From Glaciecola sp. UBA2563 (GTDB lineage Bacteria > Pseudomonadota > Gammaproteobacteria > Enterobacterales > Alteromonadaceae), in contig DDLV01000005.1 of NCBI GenBank assembly GCA_002340325.1, positions 1-22,129 on the forward strand: a DNA stretch of 22,129 nt, in the 5' to 3' direction. The translations under genes and the position numbers were made by a program. Shown piece after piece: positions 1-7,380 of this stretch (within the stretch, counting starts at the first letter, position 1; each line of letters begins with the position of its first letter). The notes beneath the pieces are model-generated. The model had not been told where the DNA came from. It worked only from the letters and a program-made list of their open reading frames with translations, and ran no database searches.

Positions 1-678
1 CACCAAACTCGATATTGGAACCCTAAAATGGCACCCTACATCTTCGGTGCACGCAACAAAGTTCACATTATCAATCTAGAAAAAACCGTTCCATTGTTCA
101 ATGACGCATTAAGCTTTTTGGGCAGCAGAGCTGCAGGCAAAGGCAAGATTCTTTTTGTTGGAACGAAAAGAGCTGCATCTGAAGCAGTGAAAGATGCCGC
201 GCTTAAAAGCGGACAGTACTACGTCAACAAGCGTTGGCTTGGTGGTATGTTAACTAACTGGAAAACGGTTCGTCAGTCTATCAATCGATTAAAAGACCTC
301 GAAGCACAGAGTCAAGACGGTACTTTCGATAAACTCACCAAAAAAGAAGTACTTCTTCTCCAGAGAGAGATGAATAAGCTTGAAAACAGTTTGGGCGGAA
401 TCAAGGATATGGGAGGTTTGCCTGACGTAATATTTGTCGTTGACGCAGACCACGAACACATCGCTATTACAGAAGCCAAAAACTTAGGTATCCCCGTAGT
501 AGCAGTTGTTGATACAAACTCTAACCCAGATGGCGTTGATTACGTCATACCTGGCAACGACGACGCGATCCGCGCTATACAGCTTTATACCGATGCTGCT
601 GCGGAAGCCGTGCTGCAAGGTAAAAATGGTGGTGCAGAGTCAGTCACTGCAGACGAGTTTGTAGTAGAAGGCGACTAG
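1..678 (+). CDS. rpsB: 30S ribosomal protein S2 (5' end outside the window)
   Basis: Ribosomal protein S2 of the small subunit, which binds 16S rRNA and is needed for S1 to join the ribosome. The reading frame is open from base 1: the bases before the first ATG at 28 encode HQTRYWNPK, which continues the bacterial S2 N-terminus, so that ATG is an internal methionine and not the start. About 17 residues plus the start codon lie upstream of the window. Family hallmarks include FGARNKVHIINLEKT, FVGTKRAASEAVKDAA, RWLGGMLTNWKTVRQS, SLGGIKDMGGLPD and DTNSNPDGVDYVIPGNDDA. The protein ends with an acidic tail at a TAG stop. It is followed by an intrinsic terminator and then tsf, the standard rpsB-tsf pairing. 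Identification is secure. Confidence 0.98.
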   Translation, partial: HQTRYWNPKMAPYIFGARNKVHIINLEKTVPLFNDALSFLGSRAAGKGKILFVGTKRAASEAVKDAALKSGQYYVNKRWLGGMLTNWKTVRQSINRLKDLEAQSQDGTFDKLTKKEVLLLQREMNKLENSLGGIKDMGGLPDVIFVVDADHEHIAITEAKNLGIPVVAVVDTNSNPDGVDYVIPGNDDAIRAIQLYTDAAAEAVLQGKNGGAESVTADEFVVEGD

Positions 679-700
679 CCTTTAGACAAAAACGATTAAT

Positions 701-725
701 AGGAGACCGTGCCGTCTCCTTTTTT
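701..725 (+). terminator. Intrinsic terminator or attenuator between rpsB and tsf
   Basis: A perfect 7-bp stem pairs AGGAGAC (701-707) with GTCTCCT (714-720) around a 6-nt loop. It is followed immediately by five T's (721-725). It lies between rpsB and tsf, so it probably reduces rather than abolishes read-through and makes S2 transcripts exceed EF-Ts transcripts. I see no separate tsf promoter in the short remaining gap. Confidence 0.8.
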
Positions 726-748
726 AAATTCATTAGAGGAAATATAAA

Positions 749-1624
749 ATGGCAGTGACAGCAGCACTGGTTAAAGAACTTCGCGAAAGAACTGGCGCAG
801 GCATGTTAGATTGTAAAAAAGCGTTGGTAGAAACTGATGGCGATATAGAACAAGCAATTGAAAATATGCGCAAGTCTGGGCAGGCAAAAGCGGCAAAAAA
901 AGCAGGTCGAATTGCAGCTGAAGGCGTCATCATCACGAAAGTTGAAGATAACAAAGCAACGATGCTAGAACTTAACTGCGAGACAGATTTTGTTGCTCGT
1001 GACGAAGGCTTTCTTGCTTTTGGTAACAAGCTTATCGACATTGCGGCAGAAAATGGCATAAGCGACATCACCGCCTTAAACGATGCTGATTTAGATGGTA
1101 CAACTGTTAGTCAAGCGCGAGAAACATTGGTCGCAAAAATAGGTGAAAACATTAGCCCGCGACGTGTGATTAATGTTGCAGGTGACAACCTAGGCGCGTA
1201 CGTTCACGGTGGTCGAATTGGCGTAATCACCATCTTAAACGGCGGCGACGAAACGCTTGCTAAAGATATTGCAATGCACGTTGCTGCAGCGACGCCACAG
1301 TTTGTGAAGCCGGAAGATGTGCCAGCAGAGGTTGTTGAAAAAGAAAAAGCCATTCAGGTCGATATCGCAATGCAATCTGGAAAACCAGCTGAGATCGCTG
1401 AAAAAATGGTCATAGGCAGAATGAAAAAGTTTACCGGTGAAATTAGTTTAACCGGGCAACCTTTTGTTAAGGACCCATCAATGAATGTTGGTGCTCTGTT
1501 AAAATCTAAAGGTGCGGAAGTTGTAAATTTTGTTCGCTTCGAAGTTGGTGAAGGTATCGAAAAGAAAACTGAAGACTTTGCTGCAGAGGTCGCAGCACAA
1601 ATGGAAGCAGCTAAGAGTAAATAG
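749..1624 (+). CDS. tsf: Translation elongation factor EF-Ts
   Basis: EF-Ts is the nucleotide-exchange factor that recycles EF-Tu-GDP to EF-Tu-GTP during elongation in the cytoplasm. The protein is 291 aa, close to the 283 aa of E. coli. The N-terminal UBA-like domain carries the signature RTGAGMLDCKKAL (about residues 14-26). The EF-Tu contact motif TDFVAR sits in the segment ELNCETDFVARDEGF. The C-terminal half includes VGRMKKF-like and QPFVKDPS blocks (read here as VIGRMKKF and GQPFVKDPS) typical of the core and coiled-coil region. The ATG start has a good ribosome binding site, AGAGGA at 735-740, eight bases upstream. It follows the rpsB terminator and has its own terminator at 1676-1703, so rpsB-tsf forms a unit separated from pyrH. 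Confidence 0.98.
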   Translation: MAVTAALVKELRERTGAGMLDCKKALVETDGDIEQAIENMRKSGQAKAAKKAGRIAAEGVIITKVEDNKATMLELNCETDFVARDEGFLAFGNKLIDIAAENGISDITALNDADLDGTTVSQARETLVAKIGENISPRRVINVAGDNLGAYVHGGRIGVITILNGGDETLAKDIAMHVAAATPQFVKPEDVPAEVVEKEKAIQVDIAMQSGKPAEIAEKMVIGRMKKFTGEISLTGQPFVKDPSMNVGALLKSKGAEVVNFVRFEVGEGIEKKTEDFAAEVAAQMEAAKSK

Positions 1625-1675
1625 CGGTTATATTGCAGTTTAAGGTTTTGAAAATAGCAATGTTCATATACACTT

Positions 1676-1703
1676 AAAGCACTTCTAACGAGGTGCTTTT
1701 TTT
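1676..1703 (+). terminator. Intrinsic terminator after tsf
   Basis: AAAGCACTT (1676-1684) pairs with AGGTGCTTT (1691-1699), nine pairs including one G-T wobble, around the loop CTAACG. The T tract runs through 1703. It closes the rpsB-tsf unit. The rest of the 185-bp gap before pyrH (1625-1809) must hold the pyrH promoter if there is one, but I found no convincing -35/-10 pair there. Confidence 0.85.
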
Positions 1704-1809
1704 ATGTCTCCGTTATAAATACAAGAAACTGCTAAAAAGTGGCTTGTTTTTTTCATATGTGTGCGTCTATCAGATCAAGAAACAACATAGTGACAAGGAA
1801 TAAAGATTA

Positions 1810-2547
1810 ATGAGTGTTTCACTTAAACCTGCCTACCGAAGAATTCTCCTCAAGCTTTCAGGTGAGGCGTTAATGGGTGATGAAAGCTTTGGAATTGATG
1901 CAAAAGTGCTTGATAGAATGGCGCAAGAAATCAAAGAGCTGGTCGAACTAGGAATTGAAGTCGGATTAGTCATTGGTGGCGGCAACCTTTTCAGAGGTCA
2001 AGGTTTAGCTCAAGCTGGCATGAATAGAGTCGTTGGTGATCACATGGGGATGCTAGCGACCGTCATGAATGGGTTGGCGATGCGAGATGCGCTTCACAGA
2101 GCATTTGTGAATGCTCGATTGATGTCTGCGATTCCGTTAAATAGTGTATGTGACTCATACAATTGGAGTGACGCCATCAGTTTATTGAAATCGGGTAAAG
2201 TCGTGATTTTTGCCGCTGGCACCGGTAATCCATTTTTCACCACTGATTCAGCAGCTTGTCTAAGAGGAATCGAAATAGAAGCGGATGCCGTTTTTAAAGC
2301 AACTAAAGTTGATGGTGTTTTTGATTCAGATCCAACTACTAATCCAGACGCTGTTTTGCATAAGGAACTGAGTTATCAGCAAGTCTTAGAACAAGAGCTT
2401 AAAGTCATGGATTTGGCAGCTTTTACGCTTGCTCGGGACCACAGCATGCCAATTCGCGTTTTCAATATGAACACGCCAGGTTGTTTGAAACGTGTTGTGT
2501 TGGGTGAGCCTGAAGGAACATTGATATTTCATACTAAAGAGCAATAA
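1810..2547 (+). CDS. pyrH: UMP kinase (uridylate kinase)
   Basis: PyrH phosphorylates UMP to UDP with ATP, the committed step from UMP toward UTP and CTP; bacterial enzymes are hexamers of the amino-acid kinase fold. The 245-aa product matches the usual length of about 240. Visible family motifs are ILLKLSGEALMG near residue 12 (phosphate binding), the glycine-rich VIGGGNLFRG (about 55-64), GTGNPFFTTDSAA (acceptor and regulatory region) and KVDGVFDSDP (nucleotide-binding aspartates). The ATG has AAGGAA at 1795-1800 as ribosome binding site. It lies after the tsf terminator and 15 bp before frr, the conserved pyrH-frr pair, and probably starts a new transcription unit running into the envelope genes. 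Confidence 0.98.
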   Translation: MSVSLKPAYRRILLKLSGEALMGDESFGIDAKVLDRMAQEIKELVELGIEVGLVIGGGNLFRGQGLAQAGMNRVVGDHMGMLATVMNGLAMRDALHRAFVNARLMSAIPLNSVCDSYNWSDAISLLKSGKVVIFAAGTGNPFFTTDSAACLRGIEIEADAVFKATKVDGVFDSDPTTNPDAVLHKELSYQQVLEQELKVMDLAAFTLARDHSMPIRVFNMNTPGCLKRVVLGEPEGTLIFHTKEQ

Positions 2548-2562
2548 TTTTAAGGACACAAA

Positions 2563-3120
2563 ATGATTGACGAAATAGAACTAGATGCAAGCGAACGAAT
2601 GGAAAAGTCTATTAACGCATTGCGCAGTCAAATGAGTAAGATCAGAACCGGGAGAGCTCACCCAAGCTTGTTAGATAGTATCATGGTTAACTATTATGGC
2701 GCTGATACACCACTTAAACAGCTTGCCAATATTATTGCCGAAGATTCAAGGACACTCGCGCTTTCTGTATTCGACAAAAGCTCGACCCAGGCAATTGAAA
2801 AGGCGATTATGCAATCGGATTTAGGGTTAAATCCAATGTCGGCTGGCACCGCTATTCGTATTCCAATGCCACCGCTCACTGAAGAGAGACGAAAAGACCT
2901 CATCAAAGTGGTTAGGGCAGAAGCTGAGCAGGGCAGGGTTGCAATACGAAACATACGTCGTGATGCAAACAGTGATATCAAAGAGCTGCTAAAAGAAAAA
3001 GAAATAAGTGAAGATGAAAGCAGAGCGGGCGAAGAAAACATCCAAACCCTTACCAACGAATTTATTAAAAAAGTCGACGCGATGCTTGCCGACAAAGAAA
3101 AAGAGCTGATGGAAGTTTAA
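2563..3120 (+). CDS. frr: Ribosome recycling factor
   Basis: RRF acts with EF-G after termination to split the post-termination ribosome so it can be reused. The protein is 185 aa, exactly the usual size. Hallmarks are the N-terminal helix ending in LRTGRAHPSLLD-like sequence (here MSKIRTGRAHPSLLD), then YYGADTPLKQLANI, the segment AIRIPMPPLTEERRKDLIKV, and the long C-terminal helices of the three-helix bundle with RNIRRDANSDIKELLKEKEISEDE. AAGGA (2552-2556) precedes the ATG by six bases. It is only 15 bp downstream of pyrH, so the two are probably co-transcribed. Confidence 0.98.
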   Translation: MIDEIELDASERMEKSINALRSQMSKIRTGRAHPSLLDSIMVNYYGADTPLKQLANIIAEDSRTLALSVFDKSSTQAIEKAIMQSDLGLNPMSAGTAIRIPMPPLTEERRKDLIKVVRAEAEQGRVAIRNIRRDANSDIKELLKEKEISEDESRAGEENIQTLTNEFIKKVDAMLADKEKELMEV

Positions 3121-3153
3121 TTTGATTCTGTCGCCATTCGCACGCAACAACTT

Positions 3154-3921
3154 ATGACTGAAAATTCTACAATTAAGACACTAAAAGTACCGCAACATGT
3201 CGGTATAATCATGGATGGCAATGGCCGATGGGCGCAACTGCGAGGAAAGCGGAGAACATTTGGTCACAAAGCTGGGATTGAAGCAGTAAGAGCTGCAGTT
3301 AGGTTTGCGCGCAGTTCAGGCATTAAATCACTCACCTTGTTTGCGTTTTCCAGCGAAAACTGGAAGCGCCCTCAAGAAGAAGTCAGTATGCTGATGGAGC
3401 TCTTTGCATTGGTATTGGGGTCCGAAGTTAAACGGTTACACAAAAACAATATCAAATTGAAAGTGATTGGTGACACCAGCGCATTCTCGACTAAATTATT
3501 GGAAAAAATAAAAAAGGCCGAAGCTTTAACACATAACAATGATGCATTGGCACTTAATGTGGCCGCGAATTACGGAGGCCGCTGGGATATTGTCAATGCG
3601 GCAAAGGTTATGTCCACAAAACTAGTCAATGGTGAGATCTCATCAGATGATTTTACTGAATCTACCTTCTCGGAACACATTAGCACTTCTGGCATGCCAG
3701 AACTTGATCTATTAGTTAGAACAGGTGGTGACCACAGGATAAGTAATTTCTTGTTATGGCAATCAGCCTACGCGGAACTGTTCTTTACCGATATCCTATG
3801 GCCTGATTTCAATGAAGAGGGTTTTCAAGCTGCAGTTGAAGATTTTTCGTCACGTCAGCGTCGTTATGGCTGTACTGGCGAACAAATGATGACGAAAGAT
3901 CCTGAGCAACAGCAATGCTAA
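3154..3921 (+). CDS. uppS: Undecaprenyl pyrophosphate synthase (cis-prenyltransferase)
   Basis: UppS condenses farnesyl-PP with eight isopentenyl-PP units to C55 undecaprenyl-PP, the lipid carrier precursor for peptidoglycan and surface polysaccharides. The product is 255 aa (E. coli 253). The catalytic loop IIMDGNGRWA places the essential aspartate at D21. FAFSSENWKRP and the C-terminal RTGGDHRISNFLLWQ block are diagnostic of cis-prenyltransferases. No clear Shine-Dalgarno precedes the ATG; upstream sequence is CGCACGCAACAACTT, so translation may depend on coupling from frr 33 bp before. Its last codons overlap the start of cdsA by 7 bp, and dxr two genes on works in the same isoprenoid supply route. 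Confidence 0.98.
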   Translation: MTENSTIKTLKVPQHVGIIMDGNGRWAQLRGKRRTFGHKAGIEAVRAAVRFARSSGIKSLTLFAFSSENWKRPQEEVSMLMELFALVLGSEVKRLHKNNIKLKVIGDTSAFSTKLLEKIKKAEALTHNNDALALNVAANYGGRWDIVNAAKVMSTKLVNGEISSDDFTESTFSEHISTSGMPELDLLVRTGGDHRISNFLLWQSAYAELFFTDILWPDFNEEGFQAAVEDFSSRQRRYGCTGEQMMTKDPEQQQC

Positions 3922-4778
3922 AACAAAGGATAATAACAGCTGTTATTTTGGCGCCGATCGCATTAGCTGCCATTTTATTCTTACCTATCGCTTACTTCGA
4001 AATCCTTATCGCTGTCGTAATATGCTTGGGCGCTTACGAATGGGCGAACATGTCTGGCATCAAAATTAGGATATTTAAAGGGTGGTTTAGCATTTTGGTC
4101 GGTAGCATCATCGCCCTCCTAATATTGACGGTAGACGACAAAAGTATCTGGCACCAGGGGCAGCTACATCCATTGTACAAGGGTATTCTGGCAGTTGCCG
4201 CACTGTGGTGGGTTGTCAGTTTGCTGATGATCATTGCATATCCAAAGTACAGTAGATTTTGGCAAAAATCGATCTCTATTCGCGCCACCTTTGGTGTTCT
4301 AACGTTAGTACCAACCTTTGTCGCTATCGTGAGTTTGCGCACGAGTTTATATGAAGTAGACCCATTTTACGGTGCTTCTTTGCTGTTCTATGTACTCGGT
4401 ATTGTATGGGCCGCTGATATAGGCGCGTTCTTTGTTGGCGTTAAATTTGGCAAACACAAATTACGTCCCAATGTATCACCAGGCAAGACACTGGAAGGTT
4501 TGCTTGGTGGCGTAGGTGCTTCATTTGCCATCATTGCGTTTGCAGCGCTACATTATCAAGTTGAGCCAACGAAGATATCTCTGCACATTGTTGTCGGCGC
4601 CATTACCGTTGCTGTCAGTGCGCTTGGTGACCTAAATGAATCGATGTTCAAACGTTGTGCGGGCATAAAAGACAGCGGAAAACTGCTTCCGGGGCACGGT
4701 GGTATCATGGATCGTATCGATAGTCTTACCGCTGCTTTTCCTGTTTTTACATTTTGTTATGTTGTTTGGATGGCATAG
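3915..4778 (+). CDS. cdsA: Phosphatidate cytidylyltransferase (CDP-diacylglycerol synthase)
   Basis: CdsA is an inner-membrane enzyme that turns phosphatidic acid and CTP into CDP-diacylglycerol, the branch point for all phospholipids. The 287-aa protein is mostly hydrophobic, with an N-terminal segment rich in Ile, Leu and Ala and several further membrane segments. The family signature is complete near the C-terminus: SMFKRCAGIKDSGKLLPGHG followed by GIMDRID. The ATG overlaps uppS by 7 bp, which indicates coupled translation. The preceding half of the protein is variable, as is normal in the family. Confidence 0.97.
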   Translation: MLKQRIITAVILAPIALAAILFLPIAYFEILIAVVICLGAYEWANMSGIKIRIFKGWFSILVGSIIALLILTVDDKSIWHQGQLHPLYKGILAVAALWWVVSLLMIIAYPKYSRFWQKSISIRATFGVLTLVPTFVAIVSLRTSLYEVDPFYGASLLFYVLGIVWAADIGAFFVGVKFGKHKLRPNVSPGKTLEGLLGGVGASFAIIAFAALHYQVEPTKISLHIVVGAITVAVSALGDLNESMFKRCAGIKDSGKLLPGHGGIMDRIDSLTAAFPVFTFCYVVWMA

Positions 4779-4793
4779 AAGTAGGAGCGTCCA

Positions 4794-5993
4794 GTGCATA
4801 TAAAAAAACAGATAACGCTATTAGGCGCAACGGGCTCCATTGGCACAAGCACACTTGATGTTATCCGCAAGAATGCGCATTCAATGCGTCTTTTTGCCGC
4901 CACAGCGTTTACTCAAGTAGACAAATTGGCGGCTATCGCAAATGAGTTTTTTCCTGAGTATTTGGTGGTGGCGGATGAGCGATCTGCGGATAAACTCAGC
5001 GCTACATTAGCTCATCATGACAAATACAAACCGACAATACTCACCGGTCCCGAAGGATTATCTAAAACTGCTTCGCATAATGGAGCTGATACGGTAATGT
5101 CGGCAATAGTGGGCGGCGCGGGCCTTGTTCCCACCATGGATGCAATTAAAGCAGGGAAATGTGTCTTGTTGGCAAACAAAGAAAGCCTTGTTATGTCCGG
5201 TGAGATTTTTATGCGGGCAGTTGAGGAATATGGTGCGACATTGATCCCGGTTGACAGCGAGCATAATGCGATTTTCCAGTCATTACCGGCTGAATATGAC
5301 CGGCGACGTCCAGATGAGTTTGGCGTTAGGCATATTTTGTTAACAGCTTCTGGAGGCCCCTTTAGGACATTGCCGATGGAGCAGATATCATCGGTTACGC
5401 CGGCACAAGCATGCGCGCATCCCAATTGGGACATGGGACGAAAAATATCGGTTGATTCAGCATCAATGATGAACAAAGGGCTTGAGTTTATTGAAGCGTT
5501 TTGGTTATTTGGGGTTGCTCCCGAAAACATAAAAGTGGTGATTCATCCTCAAAGTATCATTCACTCGATGGTGCAGTACGTTGATGGAAGCGTTGTTGCC
5601 CAAATGGGTAATCCAGATATGAAAACGCCCATAGCACACGCGTTAGCATACCCGTCAAGAATAACCTCCGGGGTCAACGATTTAAATCTATTTGATATGC
5701 AGGATTTGACGTTCACACGACCATGTTATGAACGGTATCCTAATCTTTACCTAGCGACGCAAGCATGCAAGTTAGGCCAAGCGGCAACGACCGCGTTAAA
5801 TGCTGCGAATGAAGAAGCAGTAGATGCGTTTCTAAATGAACAAATTCAATTTTTAGACATCTATAATGTGAACAAACGTGTGATGGAACAGTGTTCATCA
5901 ACAGAATTGTCGACAATCGATCAGGTTTTAGCACATGATAAGAATTGTCGGGAATTAGCTCAAGGCGCGATAGCGCAAGTAAAAAATGATTGA
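4794..5993 (+). CDS. dxr: 1-deoxy-D-xylulose 5-phosphate reductoisomerase
   Basis: Dxr (IspC) rearranges and reduces DXP to 2-C-methyl-D-erythritol 4-phosphate with NADPH, the second step of the non-mevalonate isoprenoid pathway. At 399 aa it matches E. coli (398). The Rossmann motif GATGSIGTSTLDVI is at residues 11-24, NKESLVMSG follows, and the metal-binding VDSEHNAIFQ gives D154 and E156. SMMNKGLEFIEA carries further active-site acids. The start is GTG at 4794 with AGGAG at 4783-4787, six bases upstream. It overlaps rseP by 8 bp. Together with uppS it links isoprenoid supply to carrier-lipid synthesis in the same gene run. Confidence 0.98.
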   Translation: MHIKKQITLLGATGSIGTSTLDVIRKNAHSMRLFAATAFTQVDKLAAIANEFFPEYLVVADERSADKLSATLAHHDKYKPTILTGPEGLSKTASHNGADTVMSAIVGGAGLVPTMDAIKAGKCVLLANKESLVMSGEIFMRAVEEYGATLIPVDSEHNAIFQSLPAEYDRRRPDEFGVRHILLTASGGPFRTLPMEQISSVTPAQACAHPNWDMGRKISVDSASMMNKGLEFIEAFWLFGVAPENIKVVIHPQSIIHSMVQYVDGSVVAQMGNPDMKTPIAHALAYPSRITSGVNDLNLFDMQDLTFTRPCYERYPNLYLATQACKLGQAATTALNAANEEAVDAFLNEQIQFLDIYNVNKRVMEQCSSTELSTIDQVLAHDKNCRELAQGAIAQVKND

Positions 5994-7335
5994 AATACTA
6001 AACAACATTTTCTTTTTCGTGGTGGCACTTGGCATTCTGGTCGCGGTGCATGAATGGGGACACTACTATGTCGCTAAGTTGTGTGGCGTTAAAATATTGC
6101 GGTTCTCGATTGGGTTTGGTAAGCCAATTTATCAGCGACTAACGTCGAGCGGAATGGAGTTTGTCATTGCTGCAATCCCGCTGGGGGGTTATGTCAGAAT
6201 GTTGGACGGACGGGTGGATGATGTTGTGCCTGAACAACAGTCAGTAGCATTCAACAATCAGCCTGTATCGCAGCGTATTGCTATTGTTGCTGCTGGGCCC
6301 ATCGTCAATTTTATCTTCGCCATTTTTGCTTCAATGCTGATTGGGCTACTTGGGTTCAGCGCACCGAAACCTGTGGTTCAAGAGGTTGAACAAAACTCAT
6401 TTATGTATCGAGCTGGGGTTCAGCCCTATGATCAAATTATCGCAATTGGTGGTAAATCCACACAAGATTGGCGTGAAGTAATTTTTCAATTGTCTACGTT
6501 CAGCGGCGAACAAAACATGCCATTTACAGTAATGTCCGAAAACGGATTGCAAAGGAATCTGGTCGCGCCGATTAATGGGTGGAAAATAGATCCAGATGAA
6601 CCAGACTTGCTCGGCGCATTTGGTATCCAGAGATTTGCACCTGAGGTGACAACAACCATCGCAGTAGTCTCTGAAGACACACCAGCATCGAGAGCTGGTA
6701 TCAGAGAAAACGATAAAATCCTCGAAATTAATGGAACTACTCAAGAAAAATGGAGCCAAATGGTCGAGATTATTGAGGCAAACCCCAATGAATCGGCGAC
6801 GTTTTTGGTATCTCGCGATGGGGCATTTCAGCGCATAGAAGTGACCTTTGGTGAACATCCTGAACGTGAGGGCGTTGGTTTTCTAGGTGTTATCCCATTC
6901 CGGGAGGCGTACCCTGAGGACTTTATACATCGGGTGCAATACGGGCCAATTGGCGCTTTCGCATACGGTGTACAGGAAATGATTGATATTTCCAGTTTGA
7001 CGTTAACTATGTTGGGCAAGCTCATCGTTGGTGATGTCTCGGTTAAAAACCTAAGTGGCCCCGTTTCCATTGCGCAAGGGGCAGGCAATAGTGCTAACGC
7101 GGGGTTGATTGCTTTCCTTAGTTTTTTGGCGCTTATTAGTGTAAATCTTGGTATTATCAATCTTTTACCAGTGCCGATGCTTGATGGTGGGCACTTAATG
7201 TATTTCTTTTTCGAGTGGATTACGGGAAAACCTGTCTCTGAATCAGTTCAGGAAATAGGCATGAGAGTTGGCGGGTTATTGATTCTGGCGCTCATGGCAA
7301 CTGCAATCTTTAATGATATAATTCGAAATATTTAA
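5986..7335 (+). CDS. rseP: Site-2 intramembrane zinc metalloprotease RseP
   Basis: RseP cleaves the anti-sigma factor RseA within the membrane after DegS, releasing sigma-E, and also clears leftover signal peptides. The 449-aa protein has the zinc motif HEWGH (H22, E23, H26) in the first membrane segment. Two PDZ domains lie in the periplasmic region, with RAGVQPYDQI and RAGIRENDKI as their carboxylate-loop regions. The third zinc ligand lies in the C-terminal membrane segment, within NLLPVPMLDGGHL (D400). The ATG overlaps the end of dxr by 8 bp. Placement directly before bamA is conserved in proteobacteria and fits its role in the outer-membrane stress response. Confidence 0.98.
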   Translation: MIEILNNIFFFVVALGILVAVHEWGHYYVAKLCGVKILRFSIGFGKPIYQRLTSSGMEFVIAAIPLGGYVRMLDGRVDDVVPEQQSVAFNNQPVSQRIAIVAAGPIVNFIFAIFASMLIGLLGFSAPKPVVQEVEQNSFMYRAGVQPYDQIIAIGGKSTQDWREVIFQLSTFSGEQNMPFTVMSENGLQRNLVAPINGWKIDPDEPDLLGAFGIQRFAPEVTTTIAVVSEDTPASRAGIRENDKILEINGTTQEKWSQMVEIIEANPNESATFLVSRDGAFQRIEVTFGEHPEREGVGFLGVIPFREAYPEDFIHRVQYGPIGAFAYGVQEMIDISSLTLTMLGKLIVGDVSVKNLSGPVSIAQGAGNSANAGLIAFLSFLALISVNLGIINLLPVPMLDGGHLMYFFFEWITGKPVSESVQEIGMRVGGLLILALMATAIFNDIIRNI

Positions 7336-7380
7336 AAAAAAACAGGTCATTAAATAAAGAGCTTGGATTTAGATCAGTAA

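Noticed and set aside
28..30. ATG at 28 as the start of rpsB
   Set aside because: The frame is open upstream to base 1 and encodes HQTRYWNPK, the conserved sequence before this methionine in S2, so the true start lies outside the window.
1704..1809. pyrH promoter
   Set aside because: TATAAA at 1714-1719 is a fair -10, but its -35 position falls inside the tsf terminator hairpin with no match to TTGACA, and no better pair was found.
6397..6858. Long minus-strand open frame of 153 codons within rseP
   Set aside because: It is wholly antisense to a strongly conserved gene, and its translation is rich in Cys, Phe and Ser with no recognisable domain. Similar antisense frames at 5015-5530, 2694-3095 and 17616-18017 were rejected for the same reason.
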